Of a stretch of 64,000 nt of DNA, positions 39,871 through 51,929 are shown in pieces. The position numbers and the translations under genes were made by a program. The notes beneath the pieces were generated by a model that was not told the DNA's origin, searched no databases, and saw nothing but the letters and a program-made list of their open reading frames with translations. This DNA comes from Symbiodinium natans (taxonomy: Eukaryota > Sar > Dinophyceae > Suessiales > Symbiodiniaceae), in contig CAJNDS010002475.1 of NCBI GenBank assembly GCA_905221605.1, forward strand, positions 283,001 to 347,000, read 5' to 3'. The stretch's first letter is position 1. Every line of letters begins with the position of its first letter.

Positions 39871-40189
39871 AGAACCATTGAAGGCTTCGAAGCCCCCTTC
39901 GAAGGTCTTGGCCCCGTCGAACCCTTGAAGCCCCCTTCGCCTCCCCCTTCGAAGCTCTTCGAGCCCCTTCGAAGCCCTTCAAGCCCGTCAAGCCCTTAGC
40001 CCTTCAAGCCCTTGAAGCTTCAAAGGCTTCCTCCCTTCAGCACCCCCCCCCCCTCCCCCCCCCTTTCCCCCCCTTTCGAAGCCCTTGGAGCCCTTGAAGG
40101 GCTTGAAGCCACCCCTTCCGGGGGGGGTCCAGGAACCAGCCCTCTAGGATTGGCGATCGCGGCAGCATCTCTCGTCGAAACTGCATCCT

Positions 40190-42330
40190 TATCAATTGGA
40201 GCAGGCCCTGCCTTTGAATCCGTCTATCGTTTCGTTGAACACAAGCGGTGCGTGATTTTTGTGTTCATAGTGAGCTGCATCATGTTGGTAATGGATTGTG
40301 TCAAGATGCCGTGCTTGGTTGGCTCTCTTGTTCTTGTCCACAATCTTGCACCATTTCTGAAAGGCCCACGCCTCATGAATCTCCTTGTTTTCCACTGCCT
40401 CTTTGAGCCTGGCACACAGAGCCTGAAGCATGCCTAGAAACATGACCTCTCTCAACGGCTTCTCGGATAACGACTGAAGGATCGTGCCACTTCTGCGCTG
40501 CCGTGCGAAGCAAGGGAATGATGGAGTACTCTCCTTCCATCTTGGCAAACCATACCAAGCCCGTGTCCAAGCGAAGTGGCTTCAAAGCATCCTCGCGCTG
40601 CACCAACGCCCGAGCAAGCAGCAGAAGTCCCGCCACGCATTTGAAGCCTTCCAGTCCAAAAGATTGGTAGGCATCTCGTACATCGCTCCTTTGCACAATA
40701 TTCACATGATCTTTAGACATGATGCTGGTAACTCGCTTCTTGGAGCCTTGTCAATGTCTGTGAAGCCCGTCCCACCTGGTAAACTTGTTTCCACAGCCAA
40801 AACAGGTAGGTAAGCCATCTTTGGAGTGAATTAACACGGTCAAATCGACATGGTGCCTCAGAGTGATATGTTGCACTTCCTCCTTCTCAGATATAACAGG
40901 GCACACGTCGTTTGCAACCTCAGCAGTTGTTGGCTCATCAGTCGCAACAATCGTTGTCCACGTTAGGATGCTTTTAACAGACTGCCTAGTGAAATAGCCT
41001 GCAAAGATTCTCGGGTCAACAAAAGCCAGCCAGCATCATACATCGAACCATGACCTTGTTGCCCAATCAGCGGTGCATACATATATCCTGAAAATATTCA
41101 CCTTGTTTCGCTGCAGCAGTTCGCTGTCTGAAATATGAGTGAAATGAGAAGGGCATGCAGCGATAGCCCGAAGATGTTTCATCATGACACGCTGCAGCTG
41201 AGCACACAAGGCAAAACTAAACCTAGCGGCAGTCAACCGCATACAAAAGGGTGGGCCTGATGATAACCACCCACAATCGAACACGGTGAGGTATCGAAAG
41301 TCCTCTGCGCTTGCACAAGATTTTTGAAGCTGCCAATATCGAACATTCGCTTTGCTCGCTCTGTGGTGTACCGTTTGCACCTCGAATTGCTCATAGGAAA
41401 TGATTGCACCAAGGAAGGTACTCAGTGGATCTGACAATAGGGATTTCACGAACTCTTTGTTGGTGGAGGTCGCGACAAGCACCCGTTTCGAACGATTCAT
41501 TTCAGTGAGTGATTGTCTGGCCTTGTGTCTCTGCAAACCCCGGACAGTGAAAATAGCCTTGGCTTTGTCGTCATTCAATACCATACCAAGTTTTTTTAAG
41601 AATGTCCATCACAACAGAGAGCTCGTGCACACATTGTTCATCTCATTCCATGATCGAAATACCCACGCTGCGTGTGTGTCATCAGCATATTGCGTCAGAT
41701 GTCTACCGCACCAGCCTGCACCAGAAACGGCATCAACCTCAAAACAGAAAAAAAGCCATGAAAGCTAAGAATATAGTAGGACTAGAGCACCCTTGCTTTG
41801 AGAACCACACTGAATGGAATACTCAGAGTGCTCCAGCCATGTCAGAAGAATAGCAGAAAGATCGCAGGGTACCTGTGCCATACTCAATGCCCGTTTGACA
41901 TGAGATCTGAGATCCAAGCAAACCTGCAGTCCACCGCAAAGTTCACCAGGTGTCCAGCCTTGAAATCGACGATGGATTGTATCTGTTTCTTGTCGACACA
42001 TCTCCCTAACTTGCAATGCTTAAAAACATTGTAAAGCATGCCAACGTAGAACGTTTGGCATATACGCAAACAGTGGAAGCGGCCCAAGTATGAATCCACG
42101 GCTCAGTCGATCTACAAGGAGATGCATCATGGATTTTGCAATGGCATCTTGAATGAAGGCCAATAGGGCGCCAATCGTTGACTTCTGAGGTCCTTTTACC
42201 AGGTTCAGGAAGAAAAACCAAATCTGCATTGCACCAAAGCTTTGGAACAAGAAGACGTTCAGTGCCCCACATATGACGAAGAAGAAGAGCCAGAGCAGGT
42301 GCAATTTCATCGCAGCAGATGCGACATATC
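40190..42330 (-). mobile_element. Non-LTR (LINE-type) retrotransposon remnant with reverse transcriptase
   Basis: Minus-strand order: CNADLVFLPEPGKRTSEVND then WRPIGL (about 42,245-42,160) is the RT fingers block. VCLDL with LLTWLEHSEYSI (about 41,930-41,840) is a degraded motif A region. QYADDTHAAW places the catalytic YADD at 41,678-41,689. Then come GMVLNDDKAKAIF, FLGAIISYEQFEVQT and the thumb region to 41,036. Near 40,800 a CFGCGNKFTRWDGLHRH finger resembles the C2H2 motif carried by this kind of element. A C-terminal region (REVMFLGMLQALCARLKEAV) ends near 40,200. Reading frames change several times and a stop lies just after YADD, so it is dead. No endonuclease domain is seen; upstream sequence is interrupted by a G tract, so it is probably 5'-truncated. 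It would have copied itself by target-primed reverse transcription. Confidence 0.85.
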
Positions 42331-42454
42331 ACCCCAGGCACCAAGTCCGATACTGCCTTTCGAAGTGGAATCTGGCTCAGATAGGACCAAATTGTAAACG
42401 CTTGCGCGCGCCGCCTCGACAGCCGGGCCGGCCCCAGGACAGGAAAGGAGGAAA

Positions 42455-42620
42455 GAGGAGGGAGGGGGTGGGGGGGGTCGGGGGGGGGTGAGGGGGGGGG
42501 GGGGGGGGGGGGGGGGGGTGGGGGGGGGGTGGGGGGGGGGGGGGGGGGGGGGGGGGGTGGGGGGGGGGGGGGGGGTGGGGGGGGGGTTGGGGGGGGTGGG
42601 GGGTGGGGTGGGGGGGTTTT
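42455..42620 (+). repeat. Long G-rich tract (about 165 bp)
   Basis: Almost only G with occasional T, at the 5' (upstream) side of the retrotransposon remnant. It creates long false proline and glycine ORFs. High G-quadruplex potential. Confidence 0.95.
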
Positions 42621-42639
42621 TGGGGGGTTTTTGAGGCAC

Positions 42640-44040
42640 TCCCCCTGTAGGAGCCACTCCACGGCATCGGTTTGCAGCTCCTGCAAGGGATTGGGGGTGG
42701 GGTTGCGTCAGAAAATTTGGCAAGGGGTTGGGTTCCGGGGAAGGAGGCCCGATCCGGGTCTGCTTGTTCCAGACGCTTCTCGGCAGGAAGCCGAGGCGAA
42801 TTTCCTCTTCCGTGGCCTCGAAGGGTTGAAGTAACCTGTACGACTCGTCCGACGAGGACAGAATTCGACCTAAGCGGCAATCAATACGAAAGAGACTCCA
42901 AGCATTTGCTACCAAGGTTCATGTGGAAGGGCGCACTGTCGGAACATTGTCTCACCGGTCAGCACCTGAGCTAGCCGAGGCTAATGGGAAGAGTGTCGAG
43001 CAGCAGTTCAGGGCAGATCCTAAAGCTTCAACCGTCCACACCAGGTCGCGCATACGCTTTGCCCCAGCAGTGTCCGGCAACTGCCTCAGAATCCTTGCTA
43101 ACGGGATCATGGCCTGTCAGTATCGGAAGCGCAGGGAGGCATGCGTTTTTTGGGTCTGCAGAAGTCTTTGAGGCTTTTGTGGTGACATCAGTCTTTCAAG
43201 CGGCGCTTGGAAAAAAGATCGTTGTCAGGGCGACCCTCTTGAAAGCGATGTCAAGAAGTCTTAAAACCCTTGGTTCTTTGTCGCCCTTCCCCCCTCTGCA
43301 TGTTGCGTTTAGGTCAGCTGCAGCTTGGAGTTCGTCCGCTGGCGGCTTGCCTGCAGATTAGTGCGGTTGTTGATGCAGGCCTGTGCAGCACAGAACCCTC
43401 AACACTGTGTGCAGTCAGGGGCTTTCAATGTGCCGTCCCTTGTTCCCAGGGTTTGACAACTTTCTCCAATCGACGCCCGACGCTTAGCCTTGGCGTCTCA
43501 ACCCCAATCCCAAAAGGCTTCCTCAGGAAAGAATCCCAGACTCCCTAAACCCAAGGTGTTGAGTTTTTTGGACCGGCTTTTGACCCGAAATCATTTGATT
43601 CGCTGGCTTGAAAAGTTGAGGGGGTGCTCCTCGTCGCTGCTAATCTAAAGGCTTTGGGGTCCGAGATCTCCCTCACGCAAAAACGCTTACCCCCCACAAC
43701 AGCAAGAGAGCTTTCGGAGAAGCCTCAACACGTCGATAGATTCTTTGATTTGGACGTAGCCGCTGCTGCAGCTCTTGAATCACAAGACTTGAGAAGCCGC
43801 TGGCCTGTGTAGCAGAAGGGTGTCCTAAACCCCTCAAAGTGAATTGAACTTGCACCACGCCCTCGTTCTGCACTTCGGCCAGGAATCCTCAGTTTTTGTT
43901 TGCCCTTCAGCCGTGAACCCCCCAAGCCCGAAACCCTGCGCCAGGTCAAACCGTTCGGCCCCTTCAATCCAGCAACCTCACTGATCTTGGCTTGCGATGG
44001 CCGACCTTGGTGGTGCTTGAGGCGCTATGGAGAATGCTGA
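42640..44040. other. No gene assigned
   Basis: A plus-strand protein-like stretch near 42,915-43,015 (ATKVHVEGRTVGTLSHRSAP) and a minus-strand stretch (RLLQPFEATEEEIRLGFLP) overlap. Either could be a remnant; neither is recognised. Confidence 0.35.
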
Positions 44041-44047
44041 ATATGGG

Positions 44048-44145
44048 GGGTCGGAATGGTTATTAGTAGCATTCCCTTATGATCCCTATAAACATATCTA
44101 TAATCACCCCCCAAAAGCCTATTTTTTAATTATTAAGGCCCCTAA
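44048..44145. repeat. Dispersed ~95-bp repeat, family B, copy 2
   Basis: Contains 'ggtcggaatggttattag', 'agcattcccttatgatccct' and 'aatcaccccccaaaagcc' in the same order as 16,037-16,135. Confidence 0.65.
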
Positions 44146-44149
44146 TTCG

Positions 44150-46340
44150 GCCGTGTCCAAGGCGTAGCCTGAAACTCTCAAGCCCAAGGTTTGAGTAGGG
44201 ATGAGCGGCGCTTCGGGATATCAGGTGTGTCCAATCCTGGTTTTGTTTTTCTGTTGCGCAGGTCTTTGGAAGTTAGATGCAGCTCCACTGGGCGTTTGGA
44301 GATTTCACGGGTTGATGGTACTGTTATGGTTGTTTGGGTTGCTCCATTACAATAATTGTATGTGGTACACCTTCCACCTCAAACTCCTGCAGCACCTACG
44401 CGTGGTAAAATACAAAAGCACGATTGCTCCAGACACTGCACTTCAAGCCTTTGAACCCCGCAGACCGAACATCAAAAAGCAAAGGCTCAAGACCCTACAA
44501 TGCCCTACACCCTAAACCCTCGTTTGGCAGGTCGTCCTTCAAGCGCCAGATGGAGGCGGAGAGCCTGTCAATTTGTCCCGGGGTCTGCGGGTGTTATAGG
44601 GTGGTGAAAGCACGGCGAAAGCTTCTCTGCACAACGCTTGGAGGTACAAACTGCGGCAGCTTACGCCTTCGCTCAGATGACAGGCCTTGGTGCTACACGG
44701 GTCTTTGCCCCCGAAATGCAACGCAGCAGCACGGCTGGATCCGGGCTACAAGCGCCTCAGAAGCCCCAAAGCCCAAAAAAGCCCCCAATCCACATGGACC
44801 CACGCCACCCGCTGTCCCCCCCCCCCACCCCTGCCTGCTCTGAGCATGTTGTCTTAAATGATTTTGAGAGATGCCAGGCGTCTTGAAGTTCTGAGCCCTG
44901 GCGGCCGCTTTGCCAGCAACTCCCAGGGCGAGGCGCCTTACAAAACAAAGGTTTGGGGACTTCACAGGTTGGAGATGCAGAGGTTTGCGTTTAGGGTTCC
45001 CTCGCAAAGTGTTTCTAACATGTTAAGCGTCTCATGAGTTCATGAATGAATGAATTATCTCTCTATCCGTCTCTCTTTCCCTGCCCTTCCTTCCTCACTT
45101 TGTCTTGGTTTTGGAAAATATGGTAGGAAGCATCATGATGCTCTTACAAAAGCACCAACAATCCAAAAGCACGGGCCTGTACTGGGGCCCACCTGTTTGC
45201 AGGACGTCGACCAAACAAGATATCGGATTATTTGTGTAACCTTTCGCAACTATCTAAGCGGCCTCTTTGTCTAAAGACAAAGGACCGTCTGAGATAGTCT
45301 CAGGGGCTTGTCAGATTTCAGTAGACCCTAGACAGTGCTCCCCGGCAGTGCTCCCAACGGCGGGGGGGAGGAGGGGATGGGTGGAAACTTTGATTGGTGA
45401 TACTTCGTTTACCTAAGGCTTAAGCATCCCTCCATTTTGCCCCTTAACACAGTCGGGAGCAGAGAGTAGGCCATCGTCTTGGTGCGGGGCACGTCGGCCG
45501 GCACAGCCTCTCTGTGGCTGGAGCCTTTTAGCTTCTGCCTGAGAGAGACCGCTGACTGAGGGGCTTAGGAGTTGTGAGCATCATCAGGATAGGGACTTAT
45601 GGGTCGGTCATGCCGAAGGTCCAGGAAGGTGTGAGGCGTGTGGAAGTAATGCCAAGGGTTCGGGTGGTGTGAGAAAGCCCAGCCTGTTCCCACCCCCCCC
45701 CCCCCCCCCCCCGACGTCGAGGTGGCCCAGGCAGCCCTGGGCAGCAGGCGGCTGCGTGTCTCGATGGCGAACGTCTTGTTGGAGGTTGCAGTGGGTTTTT
45801 TGTGGCTGCTGAATCCGAAGCGGTTTAAACATCCCCAATCCTCAAACTCAAGCCCAAGGCAGCTGCACTTCGCTGACCCATCTGACTCTCAGTCCAGCTT
45901 CCAAGGACAGGGTTTGTTTTGGCGGCTGTGCCATATTCAAGGTTTGGATGAGTCGTCTTTCAAAGGAGGGCCCGCAGCCCCTAGATGCACAGGTCCCGAC
46001 AGCTCAAAGCCTCGTTTCAAATCGTTTCATGGGTTTTGACACTGTCATCCAGCATTTGTGGTTCAAGGCTGAGCTTCATAGGAGCAGCGCTGCCAGCGCT
46101 GCGTGTGCCCCGAAAGGTTGAGTTCCCAGTGCTCATAGTTCAAGAGGGTTTGAGCACTTTGGCTTGTGTGGCAGGTTCAGCTACTCCTGCGTCCGACAAG
46201 TCCGAGAAGTCCGACAAGTGGCAGGCAACAGCCTGGAGATTCTGACGCCGCAAGCCCAAACAGGCTGAAGGCTCTCAGTCCAGAATCCTAAGCCTGAGAC
46301 CCTCACCACAACTGCTTCTCCACCCTTTCTGCGCTCTTTG
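44150..46340. other. No gene recognised; one hairpin and one exon-like segment
   Basis: An imperfect 23-bp hairpin (ACTATCT...CTTTGTC TAAA GACAAAG...AGATAGT) lies at 45,249-45,298. A segment at about 45,714-45,795 reads VEVAQAALGSRRLRVSMANV and may be an orphan exon. A C run is at 45,693-45,712. Confidence 0.4.
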
Positions 46341-46343
46341 CAG

Positions 46344-48355
46344 GTGTTGGCTGGCGAAGTGCGCGAAGCCTTCTTGCATGCCTGGTCAGGATACAAGCGC
46401 CCCCTGGCTTGAGATGCCACTACAAGACTCAAGCCTGCCTTCGAAGGGAACACTTTGGAGACCGAACCTTCCCAGGGCTGCTTCTGGTGAGGCAAGAGAA
46501 AGCTACTGGTTCTTTTTTGGGGTTTTTTTTCCCATCTTGCCTCGAGGTTTTAGGGCGGCTTTCTCCAGGTCCTTGAACTTCCCGAAGCACTCCAGGTACC
46601 TAAGGTACATGTAATTCCCTGCCAAGCTCTTCAAAGCGCAGTCTGTGCACGTGGAGTACTGTGTGTGGTACCACCAGAAGCTAAGACTCCTAGAGGCCTG
46701 AGAGCCTTGAATCTCATTGAACGAGTTGCAGCGCTTACTCTCGTATATCCGAGCGTGCTACTGAGCGATGCCTGAAGGCCACCCAACCCTCCTCTGTTCA
46801 CTCACTTACATATGTTGGTGCCCTACACCCTAAACATTCCCAAACATTCCCAAAACCCCAAAAACCCCAAAATCTACACCCATGCAAACCCTAGGCCACG
46901 CCTGGGGTTCGGACGAGTTGAAGCCCATCTCGCTGGAAGGCCTTGTGAAGCTCGCTCTTGCTTGTCGTGCTTGTAGTAGTATGTGTTTTTTTGTTTTTGT
47001 TGGGGGGGGGTTTGGAACTTTTGGAGGAATGCCTGCGGAGTGTCTAGGGATGTTGGGGTTTGTAACCTTTGGGGTTGGAGTCGGGCGGAGAGGGCCTTTT
47101 TGTCGGTAGATTCTGTTGCGTGTTCCCTCAGGTTAACTCTGTTTTCGAGCGAGAAGGCATACCACAGCTGGGGTGAGGTTCCTGTTGCCCCCGGCCATAC
47201 CGTGGCCTATGCCATGCTTAGCGGGCCTAGCGGCGCTGAAGCTGAGGGCTGAATCGCCAAGCCCTCTTGGAAACGTGAAAATCATGTGCATGTGTGCCTT
47301 GTCTTCATTGGGATTCTCCCCCCTATAGTAACGGGGGAAGTAGATTCTAAATAGATCCAGTTCTACATGGCTAAGGTTCCTAGTTGAGAACTACAGATTA
47401 CAGAAGCTACAGAGAAACAGAGCCTCTTCCATTCTACTGATGAAGGAAACAGCAGGCTTCGCAACCCAAGTCCTGACAATTCTCTCAGTGTGAGGCAAGG
47501 ACACTTTCGGGAACATCGGCATGACCATCATCGACTCTCTGACGACCCTGTGGCTGATGGGCTTGCGGCGTGAGTTCGACGAAGGATCGCGTGAGCTCAG
47601 TTGGAAGTTTGAAGGGGTGAGGTCCTTCTAGTTTAGAGCTGAGGAGCCCAGGGGATAAAGGGGCTCAGGGTCTGGGGGGCTTAGGCTGCGTGTTCCGCCG
47701 ATGCGAGTTTCTATTCGGCTTCCGGTACTACGACTTCGGCACTCCCGTATCATCATGTAGCCGAACCTCGTATGCCCTTAGCTTGTGGCCATCCAGTGCC
47801 AGCACATGGCTTTTGTGCAGGCCGTCTTGCGGCCTCTATCCCGCCATGTGATCCGTATCACAAACCTGTAGAAAGCTTGCTTTGTAAGCTCAACTGCGCC
47901 CCCTTCCGGGCTTCCTGATGGGCAGGGCTGGCCTTCGTGGAGAGGGACCTGGACTTTGATACTGCAGACCGGGAGATATCTGTCTTCGAGGCTCTTGGCT
48001 TCGAGTAAAAGGATGTAACGGAGTGTAAAGAATATGCAACAGGATGTACGAGGATGTAAGACGTTGTACAAGGAGGTAAGGTTTCAGGCTGTTTAAGGTT
48101 CACGGCCTGGCAGGCCCATGTTGAGTTCACAGCATCCACCTAATGACCTCATGGGCCCCCAACCTTCTTCGACCCCTAGACCTAAACCAAAAAGCCATAA
48201 CAACTCCCTGCGCCTGAGGGTAGTTAGGTTTCACAGTCGTAGGTCCTTTCATCAGTTCAGGATTCAAGGTGTCGGGCCCGCAGATCCGTGTTGCAGCCCG
48301 GCAGGTGGTGATACGTGCACTGGGCGGTTTGCTCGGAGCACATTCGCTGTCCGGC
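46344..48355 (+). CDS. GH47 class I alpha-1,2-mannosidase, five short exons (partial)
   Basis: Exons: 46,344-46,398 (EVREAFLHAWSGYK), 46,895-46,944 (HAWGSDELKPISLEGL), 47,500-47,590 (DTFGNIGMTIIDSL then TTLWLMGLRREFDEGS), 47,926-47,990 (LAFVERDLDFDTADREISVF) and 48,305-about 48,355 (VVIRALGGLLGAHSLSG). All junctions keep phase: 1, 0, 1, 0. Introns are 496, 555, 335 and 314 bp. Two have GC-AG borders (46,399 and 47,991) and two GT-AG. The order HAW-x-GYK / AWG-x-DELKP-x-S / D-x-L-x-TLW-x-MGL-x-x-EF / SVFE / IR-x-LGGLL-x-AH-x-LSG is the N-terminal part of the GH47 (alpha/alpha)7 barrel. These enzymes trim Man9 N-glycans in the ER/Golgi or mark proteins for ERAD. The usual IDALDTL aspartate is threonine here (IDSLTTL). 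Later exons, and the signal anchor, were not found. Confidence 0.85.
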
Positions 48356-48359
48356 AGGC

Positions 48360-51300
48360 CTGTGGCCCAAGCCCTGAGACATTATTATGGTTGCACAAGC
48401 ACCCTCTGCATGGGTCAGAGCATTTTTTGCGGCAGTACTGTTAACCTTCGGCCCTCAAGATCTTTGGTGCTTTTTCCCCAGCCCCCTGCCACACAAAAAG
48501 CATTGGTCGGGGAAAAATGAGCTGGAGTAGTGGGGATGTTCTGCTACTGTTCCCTTGGTAGGGCGCCCCTAAGCTTCTAGGGACCTTCTACGGTTCAAGG
48601 ATCGGCGCCCTGGATCTTGAGGCCCAGAGCCCTAAGTTCCCCAAAGCCCAAAGAAGCCCAACAAACTCTCCTTTGTCACATTGTTGTGAGGCTTCTAAAG
48701 AACGGCTTAGTGGGACACAACTGACGTTAGGCTCCAGGTGCTCACTTCCCTCTCACATCTTCTTCCAAAAAACTCTCCCCCCCCCCCCCCCCCATTGGAG
48801 GTCGGGGGGGCGTAGTGTTTGACAATTTGATAGGTTGACCGTTGCGTCTTGCCATATACCATGTTTGCAGCGTCTGCTTGCCCGGCACCTGGCGCAACAG
48901 ACGCGCGTTACGTTCATTGCATTTGAGGACATGAGCAACTCGGCAGCTCTCGCGCCACAAAGCCCAATCCCCAAGCCTTAAACATCTCAAAGACCCCAAG
49001 GCCTAAGCCGCATAAGCCCTTAGCCCAGCCCCTAGCCCAGCCCGCAACCACTTTCAGTGAGCACACAAAAACTCGACGCCGGAGCCTGAGGATTTCTAAA
49101 GCTTTTGAAAAGAAGTTTGGGGTTTCTTGTAACCGATGTAACCGAGCAAACCTCGCATGGGCAGCGCCTTCCCTTGCCCTTGCCGCAAGCGCTTCCTCGC
49201 GGGCCTAACGCGCACCAGCAACTTGGGAGCAGGCTTCCTAGGTTTCGGGCCGTCAGCTGCTGCGCTTTTGTCAAGGGGGGACTAGGACATCATAGGGCGC
49301 TTGGGCAGCGAGTTATGCAGGTGTGAACTTCAGGGCACCTCTTGGGGGGTGCCGCCCGACCCCACCCACCGTACTTCGAAAGAACGAACATTAGACCTCG
49401 AAGGCTCGGCAGGCCGAGCAGAGAGCCCCCCCAAAAAGCCTCGACGAAGTTCCGAAACTCCCATTTCTTTTACCCGCCTAAAATGCTTGCACATTCTCCG
49501 AACCCTGAAAAGCCTTTGAGTTGTGGGATGACGTGAGGCGATGCTGCCGGAACAGCCTGCGAGTCGGTCTGCGCGGCAGCTTGCTCAAAATGTCCTCGGA
49601 CCGGGTTGTGCTTTTGGGCAGCCCGGTCGCGGAGGATTGGAAGCGTTCGGAAAATGTCTGTTCTTGTACACGATTAGCCAGGAGAGCTGAGAGGGGATCA
49701 AAGTGGGAAGGGAGCGATTGGACGGGGGACAAAGAGGCAGCAAATGAAACTAGACGGCACCGAGCCACAGCCATCTTCCGAAGAGGCTACCCCGGTGTCG
49801 GAAAAAGCCAGCAGTGTAACAGATGAGCCAGCCCAGGGCTGCCCATGGCTGCCGACATTCACCCTATATTGACAACACCGTGAACGGGTAGGGGGGGGAT
49901 TCGAGACAGAGTACATGTGTAGATTAGGTTCAAGAGTGGCAGGTTGATGAAAGACCATAGCCGGCGGATTGGGGACGTCTTCGTAAGGGGGGGAGGGGGG
50001 GGGTTGTTGGTGGTCTCTGCAGAGGGCAGAGGAGAGCAACCCACATCGTGGTCATTGCAGAGGATGAGCATGACCCAGGCAATGCAAGCACCGAAGACCT
50101 CAGAACATCCATCCCGTGCCCAAATCAAGCTGACACGCCTGGCGCGGGCAAGGGGAGAGGGGAGGGAGGTGGCTCTCCTCTTCCTCCTCAGCCCCGGCAG
50201 AAGAACAGCAATAAAGGATAGAGATAGGAGAGGGAAAGAGCTCTTGGTGTAAACAAAACCTTGACCCCTACAAGATAAGGTGTCGCCACGCAACCGACTG
50301 CGTGTTTGGGACACACCAGGCCCGGCATGGAGCTTAGTGAAGTGTCGCTTTTGGACCCCTTCAGATCCTTCGGAGTCTCAGGGTTTCCCCATGCGTGGCC
50401 GGATACAGTCCAGTGACGCGGTTGTCGCCAGAGCCCGGAAAGCCCACGACCGGCCTGGTTGTCCAGCAGTGCCTAGTTCTATAGGGGTATGGAAGGCATT
50501 GGAAGGCCGATGTGTTCCCTTTTTGTTTTGTTTCTCAGAGTTTGAGTGCAGGGCTTCAGGCCTCTACAGAGGTCCCCGAGAACTGGTTTCCCTCTGCTGC
50601 ACCCTGTGGACTCTCCACATGCTTTCGAAGGCGTCCCTCTGAAATTTACGGTGGGTGGAAGCCATGGAAGGCTAAAAACCTTCAGGATGTCGAAAGAACC
50701 AATGACTAAACAAAGGGGGAAACGATGTTCCCGTTTTTTTTTCCAAACCTTCTCTAACCCTTAGACTCCTAGACCCTAAGCCCTGAAAAGGAGTGAGCTT
50801 TCCCTGTGCGGCATGCGACGATTTGCTCTTCACGAGCCCGCTGGAGCTCGCATCAGGCACCGGGCCTGGGCACCGGTTCTTCTCAGGGATTAGGGCCTGC
50901 GCTTTGGCCTCCAAAGTGGGGGTTAGGCTTTAGGTTTTCGGATGTAGGACATATCTGACCGTAAGCTCGGGATGCTGATCCGGCTGAGGACAGGGAGGCC
51001 CTTTGAGACAGGTGCTTGACTCAGGGTTTGTGGTTGAGCGTCTTGGCTTCAGGACTCAGGGCTTACGTTCTTGTGTGCGCGCATAAATCCCCAAGTCCTC
51101 ACAAAATTCAACTTGATCCAACATCCCCGTGCGCGCTCTTACTTGCTGAATGCATCGTCGCACCCCTGGGACGGAGAGCCCAGCTCGGGAACAGGGCAAT
51201 CAGAACTAATGAGAACCCAAACCGCCCTAAATTGAAGCCCCACAACTTCAGGGCCCTCCAACAAAATCCAACCATGCTGACCACGAAAATCCACCTACCC

Positions 51301-51600
51301 AACCATCCGAGACGCAGCTCCCCATCCTAGCCTCTTCATTCCCTCGCGAAGAGGTCTCCTGGATGCCTTGTTGGCGGTGCGTCACGAGAGTGGCAAGGTC
51401 ACCCGACCAGGGTTCGATATAGTTTTTTTGATTGTAAATTCTTTGGATATAAAATAAATATGAGAAACAATATAAATGTGGAATTTGGTAAGAAGCGCCC
51501 CGTTTGTCTTATAAGCACGGTTTCAGGCGTCGACGCGTGTGGTGCTCTCAGGTTGCATGGATCCCAAGCTGTGATGCCCCCCAGCCCCCATGTTCCAGCT
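48360..51600. other. No gene recognised; later GH47 exons not found
   Basis: Many ORFs but none with GH47 or other motifs. A C run is at 48,777-48,793. A possible orphan exon near 51,337-51,410 reads RRGLLDALLAVRHESGKVTR. Confidence 0.4.
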
Positions 51601-51706
51601 TGGCAGGGGTTTTCGGGTTTTGGGGTTCTAGGGTTTTAGGGGTTCTAGGGTTCGAGGTTTCGAGGGTTCGAGGGTTCTAGGGTTCGAGGGTTCTACATTT
51701 CTAGGG
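51601..51706 (+). repeat. Degenerate GGGTTCTAGGGTTCGAGG tract
   Basis: Repeated 'agggttctagggttcgagg' units, a likely decayed relative of the TTTAGGG arrays. An exon-like segment follows at about 51,718-51,830 (AHILQLRLLDLGEASASLSA). Confidence 0.7.
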
Positions 51707-51837
51707 TATTTGGCTAGCTGCAGGACAGGCCCATATCCTCCAGCTCCGCCTTCTCGATCTCGGCGAGGCTTCTGCCTCGCTCTCAGCTCTGCGCCGCCGC
51801 AACGCCGCAAACCTCGTGCTTGGGCTCGGCTTGCTTT

Positions 51838-51927
51838 CTGCTAGTCTTCCCTTATGGTCCCTATATAGATATGGCCATCAATATGCTACAATACCCCTCA
51901 AAACCCTGTTCTAATTCTTGACGCCCC
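51838..51927. repeat. Dispersed ~95-bp repeat, family B, copy 3
   Basis: Contains 'cttcccttatggtccctata', 'aatacccctcaaaaccctgttctaat' and 'gacgcccct', parallel to the copies at 16,037 and 44,048. Confidence 0.6.
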
Positions 51928-51929
51928 TG

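Noticed and set aside
39350-39991. 213-residue minus-strand and 132-residue plus-strand ORFs
   Set aside because: Both follow a ~50-bp minisatellite whose unit keeps frames open; no domain.
42006-42915. Long minus-strand ORFs rich in proline
   Set aside because: Their proline stretch is only the G tract read on the other strand; just the reverse-transcriptase part of the frame is kept, under the LINE remnant.
51395-51425. GGGTTCGAT resembling a tRNA B box
   Set aside because: It lacks the following CC, and no A box or cloverleaf can be drawn.
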